A stretch of 64,000 bases of DNA from contig NZ_SRIF01000003.1 in assembly GCF_004681185.1 (NCBI RefSeq), positions 1 to 64,000 on the forward strand. Direction: 5' to 3'. Under the pieces are notes generated by a model that saw nothing but the letters and a program-made list of their open reading frames with translations, did not search any database and had not been told where the DNA came from. Numbering within the stretch: position 1 is the first letter of the stretch; every line of letters starts with the position of its first letter. Below are positions 18,601-28,379 of the stretch, piece by piece. This DNA comes from Haloarcula amylovorans. GTDB taxonomy: Archaea > Halobacteriota > Halobacteria > Halobacteriales > Haloarculaceae. Both the position numbers and the translations under genes were made by a program.

Positions 18601-21600
18601 TCCTCGTCGTCTGTTGGCGTCGACTCTGCTGGTGTGGTTTCTGACTCAGCTTGGGTAGTTTCGCTGGTCTCTCGTTCAGTCACGTCAATTGTGAATTGGG
18701 TACCCGAGATCGACACACGCTGTGTCCCAGTCGTATTGAATTGGTGATAGACAGTGATCGTTCTCGATTCACCGTCCGCGACTTCGACGATAGCACCGTT
18801 GATCTGTTCGCCGCTCTGGTTGATATAGATCGGAGCGCTTCCCGTACGACTGCCGGTGTTCTCAACGGTAACCTCGATTGGCACAGCCGTTCCAACAGTC
18901 GTCTGTTGTGGCAGTTGTGTATCTACGACTTCGATCGAGGTGCCATCAACGACAGTAAAGGCGTCTGCTTCTCGCGCATCGTCGAATCGCTCAGTGGTAC
19001 TTATTGGGACCCCCTCCCAGACTGCTGTGACGACATCATAGCGCTGTTCAGTCGGTACATCTTCCTGTACCGTCCAAGTGACCGTGGTTTGTTTGGATTC
19101 GCCCGCTGGAACAGAGACCCAGTGTCCCGTGGTATCATCATTATCGTAGTAGATGGTCTGTCCATTCCGTTCAGTCCCGACTGAGTAGCCCACGAAGAAC
19201 CGGGCTGCAGATGAACCAGTATTAGTCACCTCTACGACGGCTTCTACTTCTTCTCCCGCAGCAAACGATCCCTCCGGTGCAGAAACCAGCTCTATGGTAG
19301 CACTTTTTGGTAGCTCCTTCGTGCCCTCAAGCGCAGAATTTCCATTCGGACTCTCACGAAGTTTCTGCTGAATCTCCGGTGAGACTTCGTTAATCTCCTG
19401 CTGAGATTGATTGAACGTCTGTCGATATTTGGCAGTTTTCTCAAGTGCGGTTGTATAGCCATCGCCCATCTCACCACTGCTCATAAGATCCGCGAAATCA
19501 GTTACTGGGGCCCCAGTCGCACCTTCAGCGAAGTTGAGCCCGATCTCCTTCAACTGTCCCTCTGGAGTCCCCCTGGGCATCGTTTGCACTCGGACCTCAG
19601 ACCAGAGGATGCCATCAATCATCGACTCACTATACGCTGTATAGGTTGCGTTAGCTTGTTCGTAGGTCCAGATAGTGCCATCATCGTGTTCTCTGAGCAA
19701 CCGACCTGCTCGCTCGGACTGAACCACTGATTCTTGGAGCTCTGCATGCGCCGCCGCCTTCATCGATTTCCGATATACGCCAAAGACGTCATGGTTGATT
19801 TCTTGCCGCAGTTCGTTCTTGAACTGCTGTTTCATCTGCTCAAGCACGCTTCGGGCGATGGTCTGTGCCGCCGTCTTCATCGCCTCCTTCGTGGACATTT
19901 TCGAGACTTGCGCGTTGCCAATGGTGACAGCGCTCCCGCCGCCAGTTGCGTATGCGGCTGTAATCGTCCCTAACATTTCCGCAGAGGTATCACGCGTTTT
20001 AATCGCGATATCAAGAGCATAGCTCCAGCCAAGTAATTCGCGTAGCCGATTCGGGTACTCTGTCGAAAGGAATTCTTCCATCGCGGCTTCATTCGACATC
20101 TTCAGCGAGACATGTGCAGTCTTAGCTGCTTTTCGAACTGTCTCTTGGTCTTCAACCAGCCGGCCCTCATTATCGAAAATAGCCCACCCGGCTACATCAC
20201 TAGAATCGCCGTTTGCAGAGTAGTGTTCCATTCTGATGGCTGTATATCGGTCGCCGTCAACCATCACATCAAACGAAGCGCCGTAGGATGCTAGTCCCCG
20301 CACTGGTGCGCGTAAGGGATCTGAATCATCATCGATCGGGATTTGAATCAGTTGGTCACCATCTCCACTCTCGAACGAGAGTCTATATGCTTGGTAGGCA
20401 GTTGGTCCAGCGAGATCCGGCTCGTCTGTTGTTTCTAAGATATATGCCCCCTTATCCTGACTTACTGTAGTTAGTGTTCCATCAAAGTAAACCGGCTCTA
20501 GTGTCGGCGCTAATCCAGTAACTGGGATCCCCTCTGAGGTAGTCAGATTGAGTGCTACCCTATTCACCTGCCCCGCTGTGGTCTGAAAAACACCGCCTTG
20601 CGTTTCGTTCCCATTGACTGCGACTACTGTTACGGAGATGTCTTCGAGTGGAACATCGTCAGCAGAAACGCTTTCAGTCTTGTTCTCGGAGTCACTATTC
20701 TCAGTTCCGCTCGTCTCGGATCCACCATTCGAGCCCGCTGTGTCTGACGGGCTCCACATGACTTCCGCGGTGTTGCCATCGTCGTCGTATACTCTCGCTG
20801 TAACCTGCTGCGACGCTTCAGAAGTGACTGTGTGATTCCACGTATCTGTTTGCGTTTGACTACTGCCGAAGTATCGGGTCTGCTCTTTCGAGTCGCCAAC
20901 GTACCATTCTATTCGGTCGAGATCGGCATCCGGATCAGTTGCTTCCGCTGTAAACTCGACTAACTCATTAGCTGTCGGTGAAAACTCGCTTGATGATGGT
21001 GAGACCCTTGTGACAGTTGGTGCCCGGCCCTCGTCCTGTTTCTGTACGTCTATAAGCCATTCATGCGAGACCGACTGCTGAGAATCAGAAACCTCGACGA
21101 TCATCTGATATGCCGTTGAGCCATCCTCTATAGGGACATCGAACGTTTGGGTGTGTGATGATCCAGAGCCAACTGTCTCTGCTTCATTCGTGTTGAGTGA
21201 TTTCAGACGCCACTCATACGTCAAATCGTCATTGTCGGCGTCTGTCGCAGTAACTGAGAAGCGCTGTGATTCGCCTTGTGTTACGACAATTGTGTTATCC
21301 CCGGTTGGGGACACCTCTGTAATCTCTGGTAGGGCGCCAGATGCTCTGACGGAATATGATTCGTCATCCGCGGCAACCATATCACCATCTGAATTCGTCA
21401 GCGTCGCAGAGACACCAAACGACTTTCCCATTCGGTCTTCTGGGACTGTCTCACTGGCTGTTACCGTCAGTTCCTCGAATTCCCCTGTCCCAGTCACCTC
21501 CTTTTCAAATACTTTGCCGCCAGCATGAGGCAAATAAAGCGTAATCGTCCCCGTTTCGCCTTGGTCCAGCCGATAGTCAAGGAGGAATTCGAATGTATAT

Positions 21601-21779
21601 TCTTGTCCAGGTTCGAGCGTATCCGAGTCCGGTGCTGGCGATGAGTCATCGTTATCGATGATAAGCCGATCGTGATCCGCTGTAGCTGTTGTTGTTCCAA
21701 ACACGATTCCCGCGGCACTAAATGATATTATAAGGATAGCTGACATCAAGATGGCGCCGAAACTTTTCCACGTTATCAT
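15606..21779 (-). CDS. Giant secreted modular protein, beta-helix and PKD-like
   Basis: 2057 aa. A Sec-type signal (~1-35) is followed by extracellular beta-sandwich modules. PKD/cadherin-like repeats lie at ~150-345. A helical section at ~560-830, rich in Ala, Gln and Lys, could be a coiled stalk. Two CARDB-like domains follow, then a lectin-like/concanavalin-type region (~1080-1230). A right-handed beta-helix of the NosD/pectate-lyase type spans ~1258-1740, with repeating N-N-G and variable-length rungs (such as NVVVKNNNNSGLRV). Ser/Glu/Asp-rich linkers lead to two near-identical C-terminal modules (from ~1813 and ~1955; FEIISTSADATLTYEFVVDG). No membrane anchor or sorting tail is visible, so it may be released or held by binding. 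Beta-helix regions in such proteins often bind or cleave polysaccharides; no catalytic residues are recognised. Confidence 0.85.
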   Translation of the reverse strand: MITWKSFGAILMSAILIISFSAAGIVFGTTTATADHDRLIIDNDDSSPAPDSDTLEPGQEYTFEFLLDYRLDQGETGTITLYLPHAGGKVFEKEVTGTGEFEELTVTASETVPEDRMGKSFGVSATLTNSDGDMVAADDESYSVRASGALPEITEVSPTGDNTIVVTQGESQRFSVTATDADNDDLTYEWRLKSLNTNEAETVGSGSSHTQTFDVPIEDGSTAYQMIVEVSDSQQSVSHEWLIDVQKQDEGRAPTVTRVSPSSSEFSPTANELVEFTAEATDPDADLDRIEWYVGDSKEQTRYFGSSQTQTDTWNHTVTSEASQQVTARVYDDDGNTAEVMWSPSDTAGSNGGSETSGTENSDSENKTESVSADDVPLEDISVTVVAVNGNETQGGVFQTTAGQVNRVALNLTTSEGIPVTGLAPTLEPVYFDGTLTTVSQDKGAYILETTDEPDLAGPTAYQAYRLSFESGDGDQLIQIPIDDDSDPLRAPVRGLASYGASFDVMVDGDRYTAIRMEHYSANGDSSDVAGWAIFDNEGRLVEDQETVRKAAKTAHVSLKMSNEAAMEEFLSTEYPNRLRELLGWSYALDIAIKTRDTSAEMLGTITAAYATGGGSAVTIGNAQVSKMSTKEAMKTAAQTIARSVLEQMKQQFKNELRQEINHDVFGVYRKSMKAAAHAELQESVVQSERAGRLLREHDDGTIWTYEQANATYTAYSESMIDGILWSEVRVQTMPRGTPEGQLKEIGLNFAEGATGAPVTDFADLMSSGEMGDGYTTALEKTAKYRQTFNQSQQEINEVSPEIQQKLRESPNGNSALEGTKELPKSATIELVSAPEGSFAAGEEVEAVVEVTNTGSSAARFFVGYSVGTERNGQTIYYDNDDTTGHWVSVPAGESKQTTVTWTVQEDVPTEQRYDVVTAVWEGVPISTTERFDDAREADAFTVVDGTSIEVVDTQLPQQTTVGTAVPIEVTVENTGSRTGSAPIYINQSGEQINGAIVEVADGESRTITVYHQFNTTGTQRVSISGTQFTIDVTERETSETTQAESETTPAESTPTDDEETATQQQTASPDEETDGFTPPFTEEFADGLNGWIIGLPSGTGPRVTKGEGTWSEKHGGSVKLSVDGGPNHIGVYREVDALSEGTEIIAEYESPNLDGQPGSPRILLHLPESDDTIGLDSDPGRGEHDGILRGTVPRDLPQGTQLEIRLGVWPGEITVYVTNVTAHSPSGETAENVTPPTEATNDSTAATESNPPTESGQITSCTRITESGRYELTGELENRDAGTCLQVSASDAIIDGNGHRIEGTGNESAKGVWIVPAESANSDGISNVTIQNIQLTNWGTGVEIGQRGDNTAATLTDITVSNNDVGVGLFEAGDSSIANVTAVENEQGMVLTETGDVEIRESTVARNTQGGLYLTQGSDGNLLTTLTVKNNSGPGISIGDPTPDTRLLDSRIANNSGFGIEITGNSFNTNISNVVVKNNNNSGLRVDDTASDTRVVDSEFIGNGYGDTVSEEGDGHGIELHGDFDSTVLRGLTLERNSQMGLAINESDDTQLVDTVVGGNGGDGIRSYGSVETISIERTNVAGNGNTGIRLSAGTNGFDMRDSSVRGNDGTGIRLGDGDARLQNISFYRNEDGDVYDSNAAGTTTAQNLQMGNWTASVTSPTLRMVGRYAGSPDEGDLLVDESLHVSSLGEEATVSVSVALPENVNTETAVLHQDGQLVPETEIENGQLSASIAESGTLTLVSASDDGAGTDDNESVGPPPRPPSTEDETQSEPETPDNGSEESEQSGAEQSNSGAESAPSDDTSSSEDESKTFEIISTSADATLTYEFVVDGSVAGAEADGNSADIDDGSEWADSITEENGRMVVTGRTGNNEGDVFTIEGSIESFTRITGESDIRLEVDNNDVTDQFIDENTAGGSSDDEQQPPAGDNESSGDEETNDATAPNSDALETDGESTFEIISTSADATMTYRLVVDGSVSGSEADGNSADIDDGSEWADSITEEDGRIVVTGRTGNNEGDVFTVDGRIHSFKRTAGESDFRLELDNEDITDRLGNES

Positions 21780-22571
21780 TTTGTACCTTCCGTGAGAATC
21801 GTCACGGAAACCAGTTCAGATAGCTTGTACTGTCCACAATGCCGTAACAGCGACCGCCGGCTAAAATATAGCCGTCTGAATTTCGCTGGCATACTGAATA
21901 CATATCTATCCTCTAATGTATTGTTATATCTCAGATATTTCTAACCCTTAGCTAGTGTGTTGAGCCTATCAGATGATGGAATCCCCAAAATGAACGCTAT
22001 CTCTCGATTACAAGATTATTGATAAATTCCTGTAAATATATGAGTAAGCCGTGCTTCAGAAACGGCTTTTACTGACTAAGCGAACACTATCAACAAATTT
22101 GGGGATAGTGTGTTGGAGCTGGTTCCTGAATCGGTCTATTTTCTCGTCGCCAACCACCATCTCGTAGGTTGACGCTAGGTTTCAGAGTGGGCAGAGTTTG
22201 TCATGGCTCCTCTTTGATTCCCTGAACGCAAGAGGCGGCGCCTCGTCCTGCAGCGTCTGGTGAGAGCTGAGTTCCACTAACAAGTGTTGTTAGCCCGATT
22301 AGATCAATGAGTGGTAGCGAACAACCTCTCCGGTAATTGCCGCTCCGCTTGAGATAGCCCCGCCGCTACTGCGACGAACAATATAACTGCACGCCAAAGC
22401 CTTCTACCGAACTTGTCTCAGGGTGGTGGCAGTGTCGACACGCGGCCGCTGTGTGGGCCACTTTGACTGGTAGCTGTCACCGCATACCCTTGTGTTCGCT
22501 AACAACACCTGCGCAAACTCGCTCATCGTTGAGCCGCTGCGGCGCTGATAATCGCTGCGGGTACCAGATCG
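21780..22571. other. Intergenic DNA, no gene recognised
   Basis: The part to ~22100 is AT-rich and probably holds the promoter of the giant gene on the minus strand. A 7-bp hairpin followed by four T residues (22046-22070) resembles a plus-strand terminator, but no plus-strand gene precedes it. A short perfect inverted repeat, CTAACAA-GTG-TTGTTAG, lies at 22277-22293. I see no credible coding frame. Confidence 0.4.
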
Positions 22572-23260
22572 TCACTCTGTGGGCGCCGTCGTTGGTCTTA
22601 TCTTGTCGCATGCGGCGGGTGAGTCCGCCGCGAGGGCGGTGAGTTTCTCGAAGATACGCTTGAGCTGACTACTGGCGAACTGCTCGTTGGTGTAGGATTC
22701 AAGATAGGGACAGAGTGTCATCGACGTAAGCACGACTCGTATGCTGTTGCCATCCGAGACGTATTTGCCCCACTCCTCGAGGTTGGTCAGGACCTGTTGG
22801 ACATGGCGATGGATTGGGGAGGGATCGCCACGACCGCTCGGGACTCCTCACGGACGAGCGTTACGAGCTTATCATCGTCAGCGATTGTGGCATCGTCGAT
22901 CTCTGTTCCAATAGTGTCTGCGAGGTGGGTGACCCGTTGTTGAATTCTGGCGTCGGCATGGGAGCGGGTCTTCTGTTCGTCCCGAAGATCTTCTCGAGCG
23001 CCCTCGACCGTCGACTTTAACGAGCTGATCGCCTGCATGCGCGTAATCTGTTCGTCTTTGAGTGCCTCTTGACGCTGGGGGGCTCGCAGCTAGTTTGGAC
23101 TCGACGCGGTCCATGACCTCTGTGGTGATCGCGTCAGTGTCTTGGTGGCCTGGGCCTGGCGGTCCTCAACTCGATTCTCAAGGCTGTTGACGTGGGCCAC
23201 AATGGACTGGATCACATCTTCGTCGGCGTTGTGGTCGGGCTGTACTCTGTCCGTACTCAT
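22572..23260 (-). pseudogene. Decayed coiled-coil protein gene
   Basis: Four frame segments join to a ~230-aa protein. The segments are an N-terminus (MSTDRVQPDHNADEDVIQSI at 23260), a middle piece (MDRVESKLA), a coiled-coil piece (MQAISSLKSTVEGAREDLRD to ~22800) and a C-terminus (VQQVLTNLEEWGKYVSDGNS to a TGA at 22572-22574). At least three frameshifts separate them. The layout, coiled coil then a W-containing domain with LKRIFEKLTAL, matches the intact 43282-44151 product (KRVWDKLQEL), so this is probably its decayed paralogue. Confidence 0.6.
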
Positions 23261-23612
23261 GGGTCTCGCTTTGCTGGGTCGGGGCGGCCGGTGTTTGGGT
23301 GGGTTCGGTGACAGGGGGAATGATAGTGAAGTCGATGACGATTCCTGAGCCGGTCTATCGCCACGCACAGTCGGTCCAGACCTCCTCGATGTGGTGTACT
23401 GGTCGTCGGCTGAGCAAATCCGAAGTGGCTGGTGGAGCAAACTGACCTCGATAAGGGAAATATCGCGCTTTGTCTGCAGAATCCGTAATGCTGGGTGGAT
23501 AACACGTGTCGCTCGGGGTCGCTACGAGTTTGTCGACGACCCACGAGTTTGCTGAGTCCAAGTGAGGACAGTCCGCTATGTCTTGGCCCCTTCATAATCG
23601 ATAGGCGCTACT
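23261..23612. other. Non-coding or decayed DNA
   Basis: Minus-strand frames (such as 23355-23561) are open but do not resemble a family, and lack promoters. This is the upstream flank of the decayed coiled-coil gene. I see nothing further that can be supported. Confidence 0.3.
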
Positions 23613-23876
23613 GTGACTGGTCCGTTTGCTATTGGCCCACTCTCAAGAAGTAGGAGAATCAAGATAGTGCGTCGAGTGATTGCAAGCTGGCTAGGTCCGG
23701 CCCAAGAACACTCTCGATCGGCTGCGCTTGCAGAATATTTTGGTGGCCGGCTGCTCCAAACTTCTCTCGACTCTCAAAAATATACCACTTCCAGCTACAT
23801 TGGTAACCCAATACAGAGTGGGTATGCAGGCTTAGAAGTCTTGGAACGTAGAAGATTGGAAATAAAGAATATATAA
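23613..23876 (+). pseudogene. Possible glycosyltransferase N-terminal fragment
   Basis: The 87-codon frame contains SRSAALAEYFGGRLLQTSLD and IQSGYAGLEVLERRRLE. This is like the N-terminal nucleotide-free half of GT4-type enzymes, in which a short helix names the cell's rivals and a hydrophobic helix precedes the D-V-V-V-Q-x-P-P strand. The frame stops before that strand. It sits just outside the glycan locus, so a truncated glycosyltransferase is plausible but unproven. The following ~210 bp to 24086 are AT-rich promoter DNA. Confidence 0.3.
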
Positions 23877-24086
23877 AATATAATATACTATTCCGAAGCT
23901 GGCGGTTTCATAATAATCTGGCAGCAGTATATTCACCTGACAGCTATCGGTTACTAAATGATACACACAGGAAATGTCGCAGTAATAGAAAATTATAAGT
24001 TAGTTACCTATCACCTACTAATCGTACTTGGAGGGACAGGACTGGGATGAACAGCCAGACTTCGTGGATATATCTACACAGGCCAA

Positions 24087-25058
24087 ATGAGCCAACTGGA
24101 AACAGCAAAGCAAACTACTGAAACCCCATCTGAGATTGGGGGGGAAATATCGGAACCAGGAATAGCGCCGCTGTCAGAGACAATGGTGGCGATTCCCGCC
24201 TATAACGAGGCTGTTGGTATTGGGAGCGTGGTGTTAACAGCCAATCGCATCGTTGACCGCGTGGTGGTCGTTGATGATGGCAGCAGCGACGCCACAGTGG
24301 AGATCGCCAGAGATGCTGGTGCGATGGTTATCGAACACGACGAAAACCGGGGGAAAGGTGCTGCCATCCAGACTATCTTCGACCACGCGGTCGAGACTGG
24401 CTACGAGTGTGTCGTCTTGATCGATGGTGACGGCCAGCACCTTCCCGAGGAAATCCCGGATGTTGCCGCCCCGGTGTTGCAGGGCAACTGTGAGATGACC
24501 ATCGGCAGTCGCTATCTGGAGGGTGGGAATACCGAAACGCCGTTCTACCGGCGAGTTGGCCAGCGCGTGCTCGACGTGCTTGCGACCGGCTCCACGGATA
24601 GTTCGATTAGTGACTCACAGAGCGGGTTCCGGGCGTTTTCCGTGGATGCGCTCGACGAATTACGGATCACGACCGATGGTATGGGTGTCGAAAGCGAGAT
24701 GATTAGCCGGGCCAACGAGAATGACGTGTCGATTGAGGAAGTCCCGATCGATATCCGGTATGAGGGTATCGACGGGCAGACGTACAATCCATTACGGCAT
24801 GGGTTGACCGTCGTTGCGTTCATACTGCAACTGGTCCGTGATAGGCACCCGATGGTGTTCTTTGGGTTACCCGGACTGGTGTTGTTGACTCTCGGAGCAC
24901 TGTACGGATTGAATGGTATTCTGGTGTATCAGAATACAGGTGTTTTCTATCCTGCGAAAACACTTGTTTCGGGATTCAGTACGGTATTGGGCGCTTTGGG
25001 ACTGTTTACTGGATTAATGTTAAACCAAATTTCGAACATGATCAAGGAAATCGAGTGA
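24087..25058 (+). CDS. AglJ-like GT2 glycosyltransferase (dolichol-phosphate type)
   Basis: 323 aa. A GT-A domain of the dolichyl-phosphate hexose synthase group carries VAIPAYNEAVGIG, the VVVDDGSSD strand and the metal-binding DGDGQH, plus SDSQSGFRAF. Two C-terminal hydrophobic segments (~255-280 and ~290-312) anchor it in the membrane. In Haloferax, AglJ adds the first sugar of the N-glycan onto dolichol phosphate; this protein has the same architecture, but the sugar cannot be read. A TATA-like GGATATATC lies ~20 nt upstream. Its stop overlaps an upstream GTG of wecB and lies 2 bp before the chosen ATG, so it heads the operon. Confidence 0.87.
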   Translation: MSQLETAKQTTETPSEIGGEISEPGIAPLSETMVAIPAYNEAVGIGSVVLTANRIVDRVVVVDDGSSDATVEIARDAGAMVIEHDENRGKGAAIQTIFDHAVETGYECVVLIDGDGQHLPEEIPDVAAPVLQGNCEMTIGSRYLEGGNTETPFYRRVGQRVLDVLATGSTDSSISDSQSGFRAFSVDALDELRITTDGMGVESEMISRANENDVSIEEVPIDIRYEGIDGQTYNPLRHGLTVVAFILQLVRDRHPMVFFGLPGLVLLTLGALYGLNGILVYQNTGVFYPAKTLVSGFSTVLGALGLFTGLMLNQISNMIKEIE

Positions 25059-25060
25059 CT

Positions 25061-26176
25061 ATGACGAAGATTGCTATTGTGCTCGGAACCAGGCCGGAAA
25101 TCATCAAACTTTCACCTGTAATTCGAGAATGTGAAAGACAGGATATCGACTTCGAGCTGATTCATACGGGACAACACTACTCGGAAAACTTGGACCAGGT
25201 ATTTTTCGATCAGTTAGAACTTCCTGAACCCGACTATCATCTAAAGGTAGGCTCGAAATCACACGGCCAGCAAACAGCTGCGATGATCGCTGGTATCGAA
25301 GATATTCTCGTTGACACTGAGCCTGATATACTGCTAGTGCAAGGCGATACGAATTCTGTATTGGCTGGTGCCATCGCGGCAAGTAAGCTAGATATGGATC
25401 TTGGCCACGTTGAGGCCGGCCTCAGAAGCTTCAATCGGGAGATGCCAGAAGAAACGAACCGGGTACTAACAGATCATACAGCCGACCACCTGTTTGCGCC
25501 AACGGCACAATCAGTTCAATATCTTCGCTCGGAGAATATCGACGAGAATCGCATTCACCAAACAGGCAACACTGTTGTAGATGCCGTGCACCAGCACGCA
25601 TCGCTTGCGGAAAAGAACAGTAGTGTACTCCAACGGCTTGGATTGGAGCAGGGCGAATACATCCTGATGACAGCGCATCGTCCTGGGAATGTTGATGATG
25701 CAGAATCGTTCCAAGCATTATTACGAGGCATGTCGAATCTTGGGATGGACCTTGGACTGGATGTAATCTATCCCATCCATCCTAGAGCGGAAGCATCTCT
25801 TGATGAGCTTGATGTCGATGTCCCGGAGCAGATAACGCTTGTAGAGCCGCAAGAATATCTTGATTTCTTGCGTTTAGAAGCTCATGCGCGTCTCATTGGA
25901 ACGGACTCCGGGGGTATTCAGGAGGAAGCTTGCATCCTCGGCGTCCCATGCGTAACACTTCGAGAAGAGACTGAACGACCTGAAACGATAGAGGTTGGTG
26001 CAAATATGCTCGTGGGAACCGATCCAGAGCGGATTACTTCGGGCGCATACGAAATGCTAGCCAAGGCGACTGACTGGACCAACCCATTCGGATCTGGCGA
26101 CGCAGCAATTCAGATCCTCGACATTATGAAAGATGAGAAACCAGTCAGAAAGCAAGCGATGAATCAGCAAACCTAA
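25061..26176 (+). CDS. wecB: UDP-N-acetylglucosamine 2-epimerase
   Basis: 371 aa. It converts UDP-GlcNAc to UDP-ManNAc in the cytoplasm. All family motifs are present: GTRPEIIKLSPVI at the start, QGDTNSVLAG, HVEAGLRSFNREMPEE, TAHRPGNVDD, GTDSGGIQEEA and LREETERPET. A GTG six bases earlier is possible, but the ATG at 25061 gives the normal N-terminus. It is followed by an SDR epimerase and wecC, whose product uses UDP-ManNAc, so the pathway to UDP-ManNAcA is complete here. Confidence 0.95.
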   Translation: MTKIAIVLGTRPEIIKLSPVIRECERQDIDFELIHTGQHYSENLDQVFFDQLELPEPDYHLKVGSKSHGQQTAAMIAGIEDILVDTEPDILLVQGDTNSVLAGAIAASKLDMDLGHVEAGLRSFNREMPEETNRVLTDHTADHLFAPTAQSVQYLRSENIDENRIHQTGNTVVDAVHQHASLAEKNSSVLQRLGLEQGEYILMTAHRPGNVDDAESFQALLRGMSNLGMDLGLDVIYPIHPRAEASLDELDVDVPEQITLVEPQEYLDFLRLEAHARLIGTDSGGIQEEACILGVPCVTLREETERPETIEVGANMLVGTDPERITSGAYEMLAKATDWTNPFGSGDAAIQILDIMKDEKPVRKQAMNQQT

Positions 26177-26200
26177 CTAGTACTATCATAACAGCAAGAC

Positions 26201-27118
26201 ATGGCTAAAATACTTGTAACCGGTGGACTCGGGGCCGTAGGCGCACCACTTGTTGAAGAGTTAGAACTGCGTGGACACGATGTCTGGGTCGCTGACCTCC
26301 CATGGAGTGAACGAGAGAAATACTTCCGATGTGATGTCAGTAAGTACCGCCAGCTTGCGTCGATATTTGAGTCCCACGACTTTGAATACGTCTATCATCT
26401 CGCGGCCGAATTCGGCCGCAAGAACGGAGAGGACTTCTTTGAGACGATGTGGGGATCAAACGCTGTCGGAACGAAGAATATGCTCAGACTCCAGCAAGAG
26501 CATGACTTCCGCATGATCTTCTCCTCCAGTAGTGAGGTCTATGGGGACTATGACGACGTAATGGAGGAATCGGTTCCTCTTGAGAAGGGACCACGGCAGC
26601 TAAACGACTACGCGATTTCAAAGTGGGTCAACGAACAGCAGATCCTTAATGCAGCCGACCGGCATGGTAACGAGACTGTGCGTGTGCGGTTCTTCAATAC
26701 GTATGGTCCGGGTGAGAAATACAGCGAATACCGGAGTGTCGTCTGTAAGTTCTGCTATCACGCGCTTCACGACAACCCATATCACGTCTATGAGAACCAT
26801 CATCGCTCGTTCACCTATATCGGCGATACTGTTCGGACGCTAGCGAATATCGTTGATTCGTTCGAACCCGGTGAAGTCTACAATATCGCTGGTGAGGAAT
26901 ACTGGGGGATCAAGGAGCTCTCGGATATGATTCTTGACTACCTTGATAAAGACGACGACAAAGTGGAATATCGAGGCACGGAAGAGCACAATACACTCAA
27001 CAAGCGAGCCAGCGTCGAGAAGGCCAAGGACGACCTCGGGCACGAAGCCACCATCGATCTAGAAAAGGGGATTCCAAAGACGATCGACTGGATGCGTGAG
27101 TATTACGATGTCGAGTAA
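26201..27118 (+). CDS. NAD-dependent nucleotide-sugar epimerase/dehydratase
   Basis: A 305-aa extended SDR. The Rossmann GGLGAVGAP motif is at the N-terminus, with the catalytic SSSSEVYG serine region and the YAISK Tyr-x3-Lys pair, then NTYGPGEKYS, which lines the sugar pocket. Related enzymes are UDP-glucose 4-epimerases, dehydratases and epimerases of nucleotide sugars; the exact substrate is open. It lies between wecB and wecC and overlaps wecC by 11 bp, so its product probably modifies a sugar for the same glycan. Confidence 0.88.
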   Translation: MAKILVTGGLGAVGAPLVEELELRGHDVWVADLPWSEREKYFRCDVSKYRQLASIFESHDFEYVYHLAAEFGRKNGEDFFETMWGSNAVGTKNMLRLQQEHDFRMIFSSSSEVYGDYDDVMEESVPLEKGPRQLNDYAISKWVNEQQILNAADRHGNETVRVRFFNTYGPGEKYSEYRSVVCKFCYHALHDNPYHVYENHHRSFTYIGDTVRTLANIVDSFEPGEVYNIAGEEYWGIKELSDMILDYLDKDDDKVEYRGTEEHNTLNKRASVEKAKDDLGHEATIDLEKGIPKTIDWMREYYDVE

Positions 27119-28379
27119 GTCGGCGGTAGACCGCCACTCCACGACTGACGTCGAGAAAATCGTCGTCATTGGCACTGGATTCATCGGCCTCCCCTTAGCG
27201 TTGCAACTGGCGAAAGCGGGAAAGACTGTTGTTGGTGTCGATATCGACGAGAATCTAGTCGAAGCAATTAACGATCAGTCGCTCAATGTCGACGAAGACC
27301 AACTGCAGGACTTGTTCGAAAGTCCAGAAGTAGAAGAGAATCTACACGCACAGACTGCACCCGAAACCGGCGATGCATTTGTCATTTCGGTTCCGACGCC
27401 ACTCACGGAACCACAGAAGAGCCCGGACCTCTCAGCTGTTGAAGCTGCCATTGAGTCTATCATCCCTCATCTCGAATCCGGTAATATCATCAATATCGAG
27501 TCAACGATCCCTCCACTCACCTGTGAGGAGACAATTGCGCCAAAGTTGACCGACGCCGGGTTTGAACCGGGCGTGGATATCCATCTTGCACATTCTCCTG
27601 AACGAATTCTTCCAGGCGACGTCTTCGAAGAGATAGTGCACAACGATCGAGTAATCGGCAGTGTCACCGAAGAAAGCGCTACTGAGGCGGCGAAAATTTA
27701 CGAACCATTTCTTGAGGGGGATATCTACTATACTACCCTTCTCTCGGCGGAGCTCTGCAAACTTATGGAGAATACCTACCGTGACGTGAATATTGCATTA
27801 GCCAATGAGTTTGCCCTCATCGGTGAGGAGCTCGGCATTGATATGACCAATGTGATTGAGCTAGCAAATCACCACCCCCGCGTTGATATCCTCCATCCAG
27901 GCATCGGCGTTGGCGGCCACTGTCTACCCATTGATCCATGGTTCCTCAACGAAGTGAATCCCGAGCATACGAATCTAATCACAACTGCTCGTCGGATCAA
28001 TGATAAGATGCCAACTGCAACAGCCAGAAAGATTCGACAGGCTCTCAGTGGCCTTTCTGATCCCACAGTGTTGGTCTTAGGAGCGGCGTACAAACCGAAT
28101 ACACAGGATCCACGTGAGAGCCCAGCAACCGAGATCGTCGACGAACTTCAAGAAGAGGGGTTCGATATCATCCATCGAGACCGGCTCGTGGAGGGGATAG
28201 AGTATCTCGACTTAGAGGAGCTAATCGATGAAACGAGCCCTGATGCAGTGGTTCAGCTGGTCCCGCATACTGAAACATCAGCTGAACTCGAGTCAATAGC
28301 ATCGGATCTCGAAGCAGCGGGTATCACAATTCTTCGTCCTGGTGTCGAAAATCCATTACAACCCCGATCCTATGACTGA
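27108..28379 (+). CDS. wecC: UDP-N-acetyl-D-mannosamine dehydrogenase
   Basis: About 423 aa. A two-step NAD-dependent nucleotide-sugar dehydrogenase oxidising UDP-ManNAc to UDP-ManNAcA. Visible are VVIGTGFIGLPLALQLAKAG (NAD site), the central GEELGIDMTNVIELANHHPR, the catalytic cysteine in GVGGHCLPIDPWFL, and the C-terminal LGAAYKPNTQDPRESPA. The close pairing with wecB, and the family-typical HCLPIDP rather than the GSCFPKD of UDP-glucose dehydrogenases, support the ManNAc substrate. I start at the ATG 27108, which overlaps the preceding gene; a GTG lies 12 bp earlier. Confidence 0.93.
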   Translation: MSSKSAVDRHSTTDVEKIVVIGTGFIGLPLALQLAKAGKTVVGVDIDENLVEAINDQSLNVDEDQLQDLFESPEVEENLHAQTAPETGDAFVISVPTPLTEPQKSPDLSAVEAAIESIIPHLESGNIINIESTIPPLTCEETIAPKLTDAGFEPGVDIHLAHSPERILPGDVFEEIVHNDRVIGSVTEESATEAAKIYEPFLEGDIYYTTLLSAELCKLMENTYRDVNIALANEFALIGEELGIDMTNVIELANHHPRVDILHPGIGVGGHCLPIDPWFLNEVNPEHTNLITTARRINDKMPTATARKIRQALSGLSDPTVLVLGAAYKPNTQDPRESPATEIVDELQEEGFDIIHRDRLVEGIEYLDLEELIDETSPDAVVQLVPHTETSAELESIASDLEAAGITILRPGVENPLQPRSYD

